Shown one piece after another: positions 55,553 through 63,954 of a DNA stretch of 64,000 nt. The position numbers were made by a program, and so were the translations under genes. Numbering within the stretch: position 1 is the first letter of the stretch; each line of letters begins with the position of its first letter. Origin of the DNA: Clostridiales bacterium (GTDB taxonomy: Bacteria > Bacillota > Clostridia > Oscillospirales > Oscillospiraceae); assembly GCA_003525905.1 (NCBI GenBank), contig DQIA01000018.1, positions 1 to 64,000 of the forward strand. Reading direction: 5' to 3'. The notes under the pieces were generated by a model. That model worked only from the letters and a program-made list of their open reading frames with translations, did not search any database and was not told the DNA's origin.

Positions 55553-57589
55553 ATGGACAAAAATATCCGGATCGACGAGATCGTAACACGGCTGAATGCC
55601 GCCTCCGACGCTTACTACGGCGGGCAGGAGGAGCAGATGACGAACTACGAGTGGGACGCTCTGTTTGACGAGCTGACCGCTCTTGAAAAAGAGACCGGCT
55701 ATGTCCGGCCCGACAGTCCCACGCAGGTGACGAGCCATTCCGGGAACGAAATGGACGGCGAGGGGGAGAAGGAAGCGCACGAGTACCCCGCGCTCTCGCT
55801 CGCCAAGACGAAAAAGGTCGAGGAATTGCAGGACTGGGCGGGCGAACGCGACATTTGGCTCTCGTGGAAGCTCGACGGCTCGACGCTTGTGGCGACGTAT
55901 GACGGCGGCGCGCTCACGCGCGTTTTGACGCGCGGCAACGGCACCGTCGGCACGAACATCACCTATATGGCCTCCGCCATCCGCGGTATTCCCGCGAAAA
56001 TCAGCGACAAGGGCCACCTCGTCGTGCGCGGCGAGGCGACCATCTCCTACGCAGATTTCGAGGCCATCAACGACACGCTCGAGGACGCGGACGACCGCTA
56101 CGCAAACCCCCGCAACCTCGCCGCCGGCACGCTGGCGCTCGACAAGACGAATCTCGACAAGGTAAAAGAGCGCAACGTGACGTTCAACGCCTTTACGCTC
56201 GTGCACACGGATGAAGTGATCCGCTCCTGGGGCGCGCGCATGGACTATCTGGAAAAGCTCGGCTTCATCACAGTCGAGCGCGAGCACACAGATGCGAAAA
56301 ATCTGCCCGACGCCATCGCGCGCTGGACGAAAAAGGTCGATTCCGGCGAGATGGGCATTCCAGTCGACGGCCTTGTCATCACCTACGACGACACGGACTA
56401 CGCAGCGACCGGCAGCGTGACGGGTCATCACGCGACGCGCGCGGGTCTTGCCTACAAGTGGGCGGACGTGTCCGCCGACACGGTGCTCGACCACATCGAA
56501 TGGTCGTGCGCGGCCTCGACCATCACGCCGGTCGCGGTCTTTGACCCTGTGCAGCTCGAGGGCACGACTGTCACGCGCGCAAGCCTCTGCAACGTCAGCG
56601 AGCTCGAGCGCCTCGGCATCGGCAAGGACCGCAAGACCGAGCTTCGCATCATCAAGGCCAACAAAATCATCCCGAAGTGCATCGCGGTCGTCAGGGCCGA
56701 GGGCAGCTATGAAGTCCCGACGGCCTGTCCCGTCTGCGGCGCGGCGACCGAGGTGCGTATCAGCCCGGTAAGCGGCGTGAAGACGCTGCGCTGCACCGAT
56801 CCGAACTGTCCCGCCAAGCACTTGAAGCGCTTTGTCCGCTTTGCGAGCAAGGGCGGGCTTGATATCGACGGCCTCTCCGTGCAAACGCTGCACGAGTTCG
56901 TCAACCGCGGCTATCTGCGCGATTTTGCCGACCTCTATCATCTGGACGCGCATGCGGACGAGATCGTAAAGCTCGAAGGCTTTGGCGAAAAGTCCTGCGC
57001 GAACCTGTTGGCGGCCATCGAAAAGAGCCGCAAAGTCGACCCCATCCACCTGATCTTCGCCCTCTGCATCCCAAACATCGGCGCGGACGCGGGCAAGAAG
57101 CTCATCGCAGCGCTCGGCACGAAGGGCTTTTTATTACGCATCGAGAGCGGCGAGGGCTTCGAGGACGTGGACGGCATCGGCGTTGAGCGTTCAAACGCGC
57201 TCCTGAACTGGTTTGCTGACGATGAAAACAAAAACCTCTTCGACCGCCTGATGGCAGAGCTCACACTGGAGGACGTCGCCCCCAAGCAGGAGGCCGACGG
57301 AACCTGCAAAGGTCTGAGCTTCGTCATCACGGGCGATGTGCACCTCTTCAAAAACCGCAGCGCGTTCAAAGCCTACGTCGAAGAGCAAGGCGGCGCCGTG
57401 ACCGGCAGCGTCTCGGGGAAGACAACGTACCTCGTCAGCAACGACGGGGAATCGAATTCGTCGAAGACGAAAAAGGCAAAGGAACTGGGGGTTCCTATTC
57501 TTTCCGAGGAAGAATTTGTCTCTCGGTTCGGAGGTCCCGAATCTGCTGACTCTGCGGAAGTGCAAATCGGCATTGATACACTGCTGTGA
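55553..57589 (+). CDS. ligA: Divergent NAD-dependent DNA ligase
   Basis: Joins nicks with NAD+. 678 residues from ATG 55553, which has GAGAGAGGGAA upstream. Domain Ia (YYGGQEEQMTNYEWDALFDEL, then DSPTQ) binds NMN; Lys106 in SWKLDGST is the adenylation lysine; VVRGEA (Arg159, Glu161) and NPRNLAAGTL are conserved; the four-Cys zinc site is CPVC...CTDPNC near 390-415; helix-hairpin-helix and a C-terminal BRCT domain (about 575-650) follow. Unusual: motif IV reads DGLVITYDD, with Thr277 where LigA enzymes have Lys, and TRGDG is TRGNG. Whether it is the main replicative ligase cannot be told here. Confidence 0.9.
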   Translation: MDKNIRIDEIVTRLNAASDAYYGGQEEQMTNYEWDALFDELTALEKETGYVRPDSPTQVTSHSGNEMDGEGEKEAHEYPALSLAKTKKVEELQDWAGERDIWLSWKLDGSTLVATYDGGALTRVLTRGNGTVGTNITYMASAIRGIPAKISDKGHLVVRGEATISYADFEAINDTLEDADDRYANPRNLAAGTLALDKTNLDKVKERNVTFNAFTLVHTDEVIRSWGARMDYLEKLGFITVEREHTDAKNLPDAIARWTKKVDSGEMGIPVDGLVITYDDTDYAATGSVTGHHATRAGLAYKWADVSADTVLDHIEWSCAASTITPVAVFDPVQLEGTTVTRASLCNVSELERLGIGKDRKTELRIIKANKIIPKCIAVVRAEGSYEVPTACPVCGAATEVRISPVSGVKTLRCTDPNCPAKHLKRFVRFASKGGLDIDGLSVQTLHEFVNRGYLRDFADLYHLDAHADEIVKLEGFGEKSCANLLAAIEKSRKVDPIHLIFALCIPNIGADAGKKLIAALGTKGFLLRIESGEGFEDVDGIGVERSNALLNWFADDENKNLFDRLMAELTLEDVAPKQEADGTCKGLSFVITGDVHLFKNRSAFKAYVEEQGGAVTGSVSGKTTYLVSNDGESNSSKTKKAKELGVPILSEEEFVSRFGGPESADSAEVQIGIDTLL

Positions 57590-57835
57590 TCTGCTGCTGC
57601 ACCGTGCAGCGGCGGTTTTCCGCACTGTGCGGAAACGGGCAACTAAAGGGGGATACTCTCTTTCAAAAGAGAGTATCCCCCTTTAAATCCCCCGAGAGAA
57701 ATTTTACATTGGCAGTTTGTAGCTCGAAGAGCTGCACGCGCTGCGCAATCAGGTGCGGTGTACATGGCTTTGCCATGAATCCCTACCGCCTCGTTACCAC
57801 TCTCACTCGCGCCTTACTACCGTGAGGCGCGAGTG
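57590..57835 (+). repeat. Non-coding hairpin element, copy A
   Basis: Contains a CCGCACTGTGCGG dyad, a 19-bp perfect hairpin (AAAGGGGGATACTCTCTTT and complement, 57645-57684) that can also terminate ligA, then CGAGAGAAATTTTACATTG and AGCTCGAAGAGCTGC (about 57691-57735), and a last stem CACTCGCGCCT with AGGCGCGAGTG (57804-57835). The same order of blocks occurs inverted at 58045-58183. No gene. Confidence 0.6.
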
Positions 57836-57899
57836 ACGTTTACTCGGCGGCAGACTGTGTGCCAAATGCGGCGTTGCTGCGCTCGCCGCATTGATGACA

Positions 57900-58183
57900 C
57901 TGGCGGTAGACGGTGATTACTGCGAACTTCTACAAGATGGGCAGAGCGGTAGCGGATAGTAGAAGCAGAGGCAAATCGTCTTGCAATGCTGACGCGGCAA
58001 CACCGCGCGCAGGGAAGTGCAATCGGCAAGCATCGCAGCTCTTCGAGTTGCTCGCTTGCAATGAAAATTTTCTCAGGGAGGGTGTAAGGGAGGGATGTCT
58101 CTTTTTCAAAAAGAGACACCCCTCCCTTATCCGCGTCCCCACACAGTGTGGGGAACATTCCTTCCGCATGAAGTGCGGAAAAC
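57900..58183 (-). repeat. Non-coding hairpin element, copy B (inverted)
   Basis: On the minus strand: TTCCGCACTTCATGCGG, a hairpin (AAGGGAGGGGTGTCTCTTTTT and near-complement, 58086-58128), CCTGAGAAAATTTTCATTGC, then CAACTCGAAGAGCTGC. These match copy A block for block with divergence of the stem sequences. The hairpin would also terminate the aminotransferase transcript. No gene. Confidence 0.6.
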
Positions 58184-59347
58184 TCACATCATATCCTTGA
58201 TATGATTCAGCCGATCCAGCGCGGCGTACAGCGTCTCATCCTTCTTCGCAAAGTGCAGACGCACAATATTGTTGATCGGTTCATTGAAGAACGAGCTGCC
58301 CGGCACGGCGCCGACGCCGGCTTTTCTCGCCAGCTGCTCGCAGAAGTCGACGTCGCTCTGGCCCTTCTTGAGGTACGGGGAGATGTCTGCCAGCACGAAG
58401 TACGTGCCCTCGGGATCGGTGAAGGGGATGCCGATGTCGCGCATGCCCTCGGTGAAGATCTTCTTCATGTGCGCGTAGTGCGCGCCGAACTCGTCATAGT
58501 AGCTCAGCGGCATGTTGAGGCCGACGACGGCGGCCTCCATCAGAGGCGACGGGCAGCCGACGGCGTTGAAGTCGTGGTACTGGCGGATGCGCGCCATGAT
58601 GTTCTCCGGCGCGATGGCATAGCCGAGTCTCCAGCCGGTGACGGAGTAGGTCTTGGAGAGCGACGAGCAGGAGACCGTGCGCTCCCACATGCCGGGGATG
58701 CTGTTCATGTAGACATGCTTGCGGCCGTCGTAGATGATGTGCTCATATACCTCGTCCATGATGGCGTAAACGTCGTAGCGGATGCAGAGGTCGGCGATGG
58801 TCTTGAGCTCTTCCTCGGTGAAGACCTTGCCGCTCGGGTTCGAGGGATTGCAGATGATGATGGCCTTCGCGCCGCCGCGGAACGCATCTTCGAGCACGTT
58901 CGGGTCAAAGGAGAACGTCGGCGGATTCAGAGGGACAAAGACCGGCTCGCAGTCAGCCATGATGACCTGTGCGCGGTAGTTTTCGAAGAACGGGGAGAAC
59001 ATCACGACGCGGTCGCCCGGATTCGTCAGGGCGAAGAGCGTGTCGACCATCGCTTCGGTCGAGCCGATGGTCGCGACGATCTCGGTCTCGGGGTCGATGG
59101 TGCGGCCCATGAAGTGACCGCATTTGCGCGCGATGGCCTGGCGGAAATTCGGCGCACCCATCGTGATGGGGTACTGATGGGGGCCTTCGTGGCTCACGAC
59201 CTCGAGGCGGTCCATCATCTCCTTGGGCGGGTCAAAATCGGGGAAGCCCTGCGCTAAGTTGATCGCGCCGCATTCGTTGGAGATACGCGTCATTCTGCGA
59301 ATGACGGAGTCGGTAAAGTGCTGATTTCTTCTGCTCATTTCCTGCAT
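58184..59347 (-). CDS. Class I/II pyridoxal-phosphate aminotransferase
   Basis: PLP enzyme of 387 residues, fold type I. INLAQGFPDFDPP, ITMGAPNFRQAIA, ICNPSNPSGKVFTEEEL, DEVYEHIIYDG and SSLSKTYSVTGWRLGY (PLP lysine about 232) are the standard aspartate/kynurenine-type aminotransferase motifs, and the C-terminal Arg for the substrate carboxylate is in NIVRLHF. The start at 59347 gives the usual length; AAAGGAC lies upstream. A consensus-like promoter lies at 59422-59449. Likely substrates are aromatic amino acids, aspartate or methionine; the exact one is unknown. Confidence 0.9.
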   Translation of the reverse strand: MQEMSRRNQHFTDSVIRRMTRISNECGAINLAQGFPDFDPPKEMMDRLEVVSHEGPHQYPITMGAPNFRQAIARKCGHFMGRTIDPETEIVATIGSTEAMVDTLFALTNPGDRVVMFSPFFENYRAQVIMADCEPVFVPLNPPTFSFDPNVLEDAFRGGAKAIIICNPSNPSGKVFTEEELKTIADLCIRYDVYAIMDEVYEHIIYDGRKHVYMNSIPGMWERTVSCSSLSKTYSVTGWRLGYAIAPENIMARIRQYHDFNAVGCPSPLMEAAVVGLNMPLSYYDEFGAHYAHMKKIFTEGMRDIGIPFTDPEGTYFVLADISPYLKKGQSDVDFCEQLARKAGVGAVPGSSFFNEPINNIVRLHFAKKDETLYAALDRLNHIKDMM

Positions 59348-59421
59348 GGGTGTGCCGTCCTTTCCGTTGCGGTCAGTGCGGAACACGCTCGCAGAGCCGC
59401 GATCAAGTGAAGTTGTTCTTA

Positions 59422-59449
59422 ATATTACATAAAGATGAGAGAATGTCAA
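59422..59449 (-). promoter_or_regulatory. Promoter of the aminotransferase gene
   Basis: On the minus strand TTGACA (59444-59449) and TAATAT (59422-59427) with a 16-bp spacer, about 70 bp before the start codon. Confidence 0.7.
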
Positions 59450-59564
59450 GTATTACAAAGGACAACATGACGAAGTTCGACGCTTTGTCACGATAAAGCA
59501 GGAACGCGGCGGCCGCTTTTGTATAGAATGGAGCAGGCGAACGCCGGGAGAGGAGGGGAAAAGC

Positions 59565-59753
59565 ATGTATTCGAATCCGCCGCCGCGCCCGCCGGGACCG
59601 CCGCTGTTCGGCCCGTGGCGCTGCGTGGGTGTTTGCGCGCTGGCGCTGGGGCTCGGTATTTTCATCGCGGCTGTTTTTCCGGTGGGGGCGCTGATGTTTC
59701 TGGTCGCGTTTCTTCTCATCTTCTGCGGCATCGGCTGCCTGCGCAGATTTTAA
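59565..59753 (+). CDS. Small proline-rich membrane protein
   Basis: Protein of 62 residues: a Pro-rich tip (NPPPRPPGPPLFGP) and two tightly spaced hydrophobic spans (about 21-38 and 40-57). AGAGGAGGGG precedes ATG. Not assigned to a family. It lies 41 bp before spoVM and could belong to the same sporulation transcript, but no sigma-E promoter was recognised with confidence. Confidence 0.65.
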   Translation: MYSNPPPRPPGPPLFGPWRCVGVCALALGLGIFIAAVFPVGALMFLVAFLLIFCGIGCLRRF

Positions 59754-59794
59754 CATTGGTTGAAAAGGGCATGAATATTGGGAGGGGGAAAAGC

Positions 59795-59875
59795 ATGAAA
59801 ATTGTCGTTTGGAAGTCACCCAAGGTCCTCTCGTCGCTGCTGCGGCGCGTATTTGGCGTCAAAGAGGAGGCATAA
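59795..59875 (+). CDS. spoVM: Stage V sporulation protein M
   Basis: Peptide of 26 residues: MKIVVWKSPKVLSSLLRRVF then GVKEEA. It has exactly the length and layout of SpoVM, whose amphipathic helix recognises the curved forespore membrane and recruits SpoIVA: a short hydrophobic start, a proline at position 9, and a helix with arginines on one face. GGGAGGGGGAA lies before ATG. The SipL and SpoIVA genes follow on the same strand, which strongly supports the call. Confidence 0.9.
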   Translation: MKIVVWKSPKVLSSLLRRVFGVKEEA

Positions 59876-59931
59876 TGCGCGTCCACCCGGCATAAAGTGC
59901 ACTAACCACTTAGCCGAAGGAGAGGACTGCA

Positions 59932-61473
59932 ATGGAACTGGAATTGAAAAAGGAGCAGTTTGCCTGTTATCAGGCGTTACCGCAGCTCAGCGAGAACCGC
60001 GAGGAGACAACGGAGACCATCGTGCCGGACTATCTGCCGGACATCGCCCGCATCGTGGATGCGAGCGGGTGCCTTTTCCTGCGCAGCCGTGAGATCGCAG
60101 ACGGAAAAGCGCAGGTGTCGGGCACGATCCGCATGACGCTTTTGTACGTGGCCGAGGACGCGCAGGGGATGAAGTCGTTTGAATACACGCTGCCGCTCGA
60201 CGAGACGATCGAGGGGCGCGCGCTGAGCGGCAGCGCGGACAGCTGCCTCGACGGCCGGCTCTGCTCGTGCGAAGTGCGCATGCTCAATCCGCGTAAGGTG
60301 TTTACGCGCGTGAACGTGGAGCTGACGCTTACGCCCTACGTGCCCGCGTCGCTGAGCGTGTGCAGCGGCGTGAAGGAGCAGGAAGCCTACAAGATCGAAA
60401 CGCTGTGCGAGAAAAAGGACATCGGCATCATCCGCGCCATTCGGGAAAAGGACTTCACGTTTTCCGATGAAGTGCTGCTTTCGGGCACGAAGGAGCCCAT
60501 TCAGGAGCTTTTACGCACAAAGTGGGCGCTGCGCGTGACCGACTGCAAGTCAATCGGCAACAAGATCGTGCTCAAGGGCGTCGCGCGGCTGGATGCCATC
60601 TACTTGGATGAGAGCGGGAACCTTGCGTCCATGAGCAGCGAGCTGCCGTTTTCGCAGATCCTCGACGGCCTTGCCGAAGAGGAGGGCGAGACGACGGTGC
60701 GCGCGTCGCTGCGCCTGACAGGCGCGGAGATCCATGTCGGCAGCGAGAGCGAGCCGGACAATAACCGCGCCATCTCGCTGCGGCTCTACATCAGCGCGTT
60801 CACAGCGGTGCGCGAGGTGAAAAGCGTTTGCTGTGTGGCGGACCTTTACAGCACGGCCTACGACCTGACCGCGAAGACGGAGACGGTCGAGCTGTGCGAC
60901 AGCGCGGCGCTGGTGCTGCGCGAGCAGCTCGTGCGCGAAAAGATCGAGACCGGGGCCGAGGTGCAGACGGTGCTGGCGACGGACGTGATCTTCAGCAGCG
61001 CGGGCGTGAGCGGCGGGGGAGAGAGCGCGTCGCTGCGCGCGACGGCGAATCTGCGCGTGCTGTATCTCGACGAAAACGCCGTGCCGCTGCTCTCCGAGCG
61101 GCGGAGCGAGGTGCTGCTCGAGACTGACCTTCCGGCCGGCGGCCAGGCGCGGGTGCAGGATGTGTATGCGGGCGAGATCGCCGCGTCCGTCGGCGCGGAC
61201 GGCGTGGAGCTGCGCTTCCCCGTAACGTTTGCCGTCAGCGTGGCGGAAACGCCGTGTTATCCTTGTCTTCAGTCGCTTGAGGCCGAGGAGTGCGGGAAAA
61301 AGGACGAGAACGTCCCCTCGCTCGTGCTGCGCGCGATGAAGCAGGGCGAGCGGCTGTGGGATATTGCCAAGCTGTACCGCACGACGGTCGAGGCCATCCT
61401 TGCGGCCAACGAGCTCAAGGAGGAATCCGCCGCGGTGATCGGAAAGCTGCTGCTGATCCCACGCAGGCGATGA
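59932..61473 (+). CDS. sipL: Spore coat morphogenesis protein SipL (DUF3794-LysM)
   Basis: Protein of 513 residues with DUF3794 (SPOCS) repeats, about 20-150, 165-285 and 310-435, and a C-terminal LysM domain (about 466-510, MKQGERLWDIAKLYRTTVEA). This is the layout of Clostridioides SipL, the functional counterpart of SpoVID, which binds SpoIVA through LysM and starts coat encasement. spoVM lies 57 bp upstream and spoIVA 19 bp downstream, so the whole coat-foundation complex is encoded together. GGAGAGG precedes ATG. Mother-cell protein. Confidence 0.92.
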   Translation: MELELKKEQFACYQALPQLSENREETTETIVPDYLPDIARIVDASGCLFLRSREIADGKAQVSGTIRMTLLYVAEDAQGMKSFEYTLPLDETIEGRALSGSADSCLDGRLCSCEVRMLNPRKVFTRVNVELTLTPYVPASLSVCSGVKEQEAYKIETLCEKKDIGIIRAIREKDFTFSDEVLLSGTKEPIQELLRTKWALRVTDCKSIGNKIVLKGVARLDAIYLDESGNLASMSSELPFSQILDGLAEEEGETTVRASLRLTGAEIHVGSESEPDNNRAISLRLYISAFTAVREVKSVCCVADLYSTAYDLTAKTETVELCDSAALVLREQLVREKIETGAEVQTVLATDVIFSSAGVSGGGESASLRATANLRVLYLDENAVPLLSERRSEVLLETDLPAGGQARVQDVYAGEIAASVGADGVELRFPVTFAVSVAETPCYPCLQSLEAEECGKKDENVPSLVLRAMKQGERLWDIAKLYRTTVEAILAANELKEESAAVIGKLLLIPRRR

Positions 61474-61491
61474 GGAACGGAGGAAGAAGGT

Positions 61492-62973
61492 ATGAGCATG
61501 AATACGGAGATCTATCAGGATATTTCGACCCGCACGGCGGGGGACATCTACATCGGCGTCGTCGGCCCCGTGCGCGCGGGCAAGTCGACGTTCATCAAGC
61601 GCTTTATGGAAACGCAGGTCATCCCGAATATCGACAATGTCTACCGCCGCGAGCGGGCAAAGGATGAGCTGCCGCAGAGCGGCAGCGGCCGCATGGTGAT
61701 GACGGCGGAGCCGAAGTTCGTGCCGGAAGAGGCGGTGGACATCGCGCTCGACGAGGGAAGCAGCTGCTCGGTTCGGCTCATCGACTGCGTGGGCTATATG
61801 ATCCCGGGCGCGACGGGGCAGATGGAGGGCGAGAGCCCGCGCATGGTCTCGACGCCGTGGCTCGACCACGAGGTGACGATGAGCGAGGCGGCGGAGCTCG
61901 GTACGACGCGCGTCATCCGCGAGCATTCGACCATCGGCGTCGTTGTGACGACCGACGGCAGTATCACTGATATCCCGCGCGAGGACTACATAGAGGCCGA
62001 GGGCCGCGTCATCCGCGAATTGCAGGAGATCGGCAAGCCATTTCTCGTTCTGCTCAACGCGACAGAGCCGGAAAGTGATCGCGTGCAGGCAATGGCAAGG
62101 GATATCGCTTCACGCTATGGCGTGACATGTCTGCCCGTCAACTGCCTGACGCTCGACGACAACGCGGTGGGAATGATTCTCAAGGCCATCCTTTACGAGT
62201 TCCCGCTCTGCGAGCTGGACCTCTTCATCCCGCCGTGGGTCGAGGCGCTTGCCGACGATCACCCGATCAAAAGCGGCCTCTATCAGGCCATCCGCGAGAA
62301 TACGGGAACACTTCACTGCATCCGAGAGGTGCAGGGCGCGATCAGCGCTATCGGCGGCTGCGAAAGCGTCAGCAGCGCGCGCATCACGTCCATTCAGCTC
62401 GGCACGGGCGTCGCCGCGGCAGAATTGCAGCTCCCGCGCGCGCTGTTCTACCGGACGCTGAGCGAGCAGTCGGGCTTCGATGTGAAGGATGACGGCGATC
62501 TGCTGAGCCTTCTCACTGAGCTCTCGTCGGTCAAGGCGGAGTACGACAAGGTGGCGCAGGCGGTGTCCGATGCGCGCGAGAGAGGCTACGGCATCGTTGT
62601 GCCGACGGTCGATGAGCTGAACCTCGAAGAGCCGGAGATCATGAAGCAGGGCGGGCGTTACGGCGTGCGGCTCAAGGCGAGCGCGCCGAGCCTGCATATC
62701 ATTCGCGCCGACATCGAAACGACCGTTTCGCCCATCGTCGGCAACGAAAAGCAGAGCGAGGACATGGTCAACTACCTCTTGCAGGAGTTCGAGGGCGACA
62801 CGACGAAGATCTGGCAGTCCAACATCTTCGGCCGCAGCTTCCACGAGATCGTGAACGAAGACTTACAGGCAAAGCTCAAGCACATGCCGGACGACGCGCG
62901 CCTCAAGCTCCGCCAGACGCTTGAGCGCATCATCAACGAGGGCACGGGCGGTCTCATCTGTATCATCCTGTAA
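61492..62973 (+). CDS. spoIVA: Stage IV sporulation protein A
   Basis: ATPase of 493 residues that polymerises into the basement layer of the spore coat. IGVVGPVRAGKSTFIKRFM (Walker A, about 22-40) and VRLIDCVGYMIPGA (Walker B region) are typical, as are TIGVVVTTDGS and the conserved C-terminal end GGLICIIL. Length matches the Bacillus protein closely. GGAGGAAGG precedes ATG. It follows sipL directly. A strong terminator follows. Confidence 0.97.
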   Translation: MSMNTEIYQDISTRTAGDIYIGVVGPVRAGKSTFIKRFMETQVIPNIDNVYRRERAKDELPQSGSGRMVMTAEPKFVPEEAVDIALDEGSSCSVRLIDCVGYMIPGATGQMEGESPRMVSTPWLDHEVTMSEAAELGTTRVIREHSTIGVVVTTDGSITDIPREDYIEAEGRVIRELQEIGKPFLVLLNATEPESDRVQAMARDIASRYGVTCLPVNCLTLDDNAVGMILKAILYEFPLCELDLFIPPWVEALADDHPIKSGLYQAIRENTGTLHCIREVQGAISAIGGCESVSSARITSIQLGTGVAAAELQLPRALFYRTLSEQSGFDVKDDGDLLSLLTELSSVKAEYDKVAQAVSDARERGYGIVVPTVDELNLEEPEIMKQGGRYGVRLKASAPSLHIIRADIETTVSPIVGNEKQSEDMVNYLLQEFEGDTTKIWQSNIFGRSFHEIVNEDLQAKLKHMPDDARLKLRQTLERIINEGTGGLICIIL

Positions 62974-62976
62974 AGA

Positions 62977-63009
62977 AACAAAGCGAGAGGAACTTCCTCT
63001 CGCTTTGTT
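62977..63009 (+). terminator. Terminator of the spoVM-sipL-spoIVA cluster
   Basis: AACAAAGCGAGAGG and CCTCTCGCTTTGTT form a perfect 14-bp stem around AACTT; the T-run is partly within the stem, so it may work on both strands. Confidence 0.8.
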
Positions 63010-63073
63010 ACATTCCTGTAACTGGAATGTCATCACTTTGTAACTTGTCATTTCCGCTGCCCGCTGTTATGCT
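63010..63073 (+). promoter_or_regulatory. Promoter with upstream palindrome
   Basis: TTGTCA (63045-63050) and TATGCT (63068-63073) have a 17-bp spacer. Just upstream ACATTCC and GGAATGT (63010-63030) form a 7-bp inverted repeat, and TGTAAC occurs twice (63018-63023 and 63039-63044). These could bind a regulator of the gene at 63107. Confidence 0.5.
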
Positions 63074-63106
63074 GTTCTATAAGAAGGATAACAGGAGGAA
63101 GAGGAT

Positions 63107-63895
63107 ATGAGCCGAAAGATCGCGCTGCCGCTGCTGGTGGCAGCGGCGCTTGTCAGCATCATCTTAGCAAGCCGCACCCCGCAGCCCATCATAGAGGAAT
63201 TGCCACCGGAGGAGGCTGACGCGCCCACCGCGCTGCTCACGCAGACCGAGAAGGTCGGCGGGCAGACCGTCACGCTGAAGGTCTACGAGCCGGATGAGGC
63301 GGGCTATGCGCGCTATGCGCTCTTCCATGAGGACGGTACGGAGATCGACATACCGTTCGGTGTAAATTGCGGCACTTGGATCGGGAATGGCAACGCTGCC
63401 GAAAAAGTCTCCCTGACTGCACGGGACGATGTGCTCGGATTTCCGGGCTTCGAGCTTGAAACGATCCAAGGCATAGTTATGACAGTTTGTGACTTCTATG
63501 CGCTGACGGAGCAGGGCTTCGTCTATGCGGGCAGGACCTTTGGCTATGACTTTGATGATGCGGCGGAGGGCGACGGCGCGTGGCCGCTTGATCTCACGGG
63601 AGATGGGCGCAGCGAACTCATTACGCGCAGCACCTTTGGCGACGGCATGTCGTGCGTTTTTGTCTACCGCTGGAACGCCGCGGAGGGGAACTCTCAGTAC
63701 AGCAAGGTCGACTGGGAGAAGGCGGACGCGCAGCTTGCGCGCCTGAGTGAGTACCTCGGCGTGACCGCGCGGGCGGAGACCTATCACGCACAGGACAATA
63801 CCGTTACGCTGACGCTCTACACGGAAAGCGGCACGAAGGAAACAACGCTGCCGCTCACCACAGATATTCTCGGCGAGTGGTTTGCAGATGACTGA
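63107..63895 (+). CDS. Exported or membrane-anchored hypothetical protein
   Basis: Protein of 262 residues with an N-terminal hydrophobic segment (about 5-22, ALPLLVAAALVSIILAS) acting as signal or anchor and no lipobox. The outside part includes WPLDLTGDGRSELITR, an FG-GAP/VCBS-like calcium loop, which suggests a beta-propeller-like or repeat fragment. No enzyme motif recognised. GGAGGAAGAGG precedes ATG. Monocistronic with promoter, operator-like palindrome and terminator. Confidence 0.7.
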   Translation: MSRKIALPLLVAAALVSIILASRTPQPIIEELPPEEADAPTALLTQTEKVGGQTVTLKVYEPDEAGYARYALFHEDGTEIDIPFGVNCGTWIGNGNAAEKVSLTARDDVLGFPGFELETIQGIVMTVCDFYALTEQGFVYAGRTFGYDFDDAAEGDGAWPLDLTGDGRSELITRSTFGDGMSCVFVYRWNAAEGNSQYSKVDWEKADAQLARLSEYLGVTARAETYHAQDNTVTLTLYTESGTKETTLPLTTDILGEWFADD

Positions 63896-63907
63896 CCGGA
63901 ATGATAT

Positions 63908-63944
63908 AAAAAGGAACCGATTCGAAAGAATCGGTTCCTTTTTT
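63908..63944. terminator. Bidirectional terminator
   Basis: AAAAAGGAACCGATTC and GAATCGGTTCCTTTTTT form a long stem around GAAA. It separates the gene ending at 63895 from a convergent gene that enters from the right. Confidence 0.92.
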
Positions 63945-63954
63945 ACTGAAAAAT

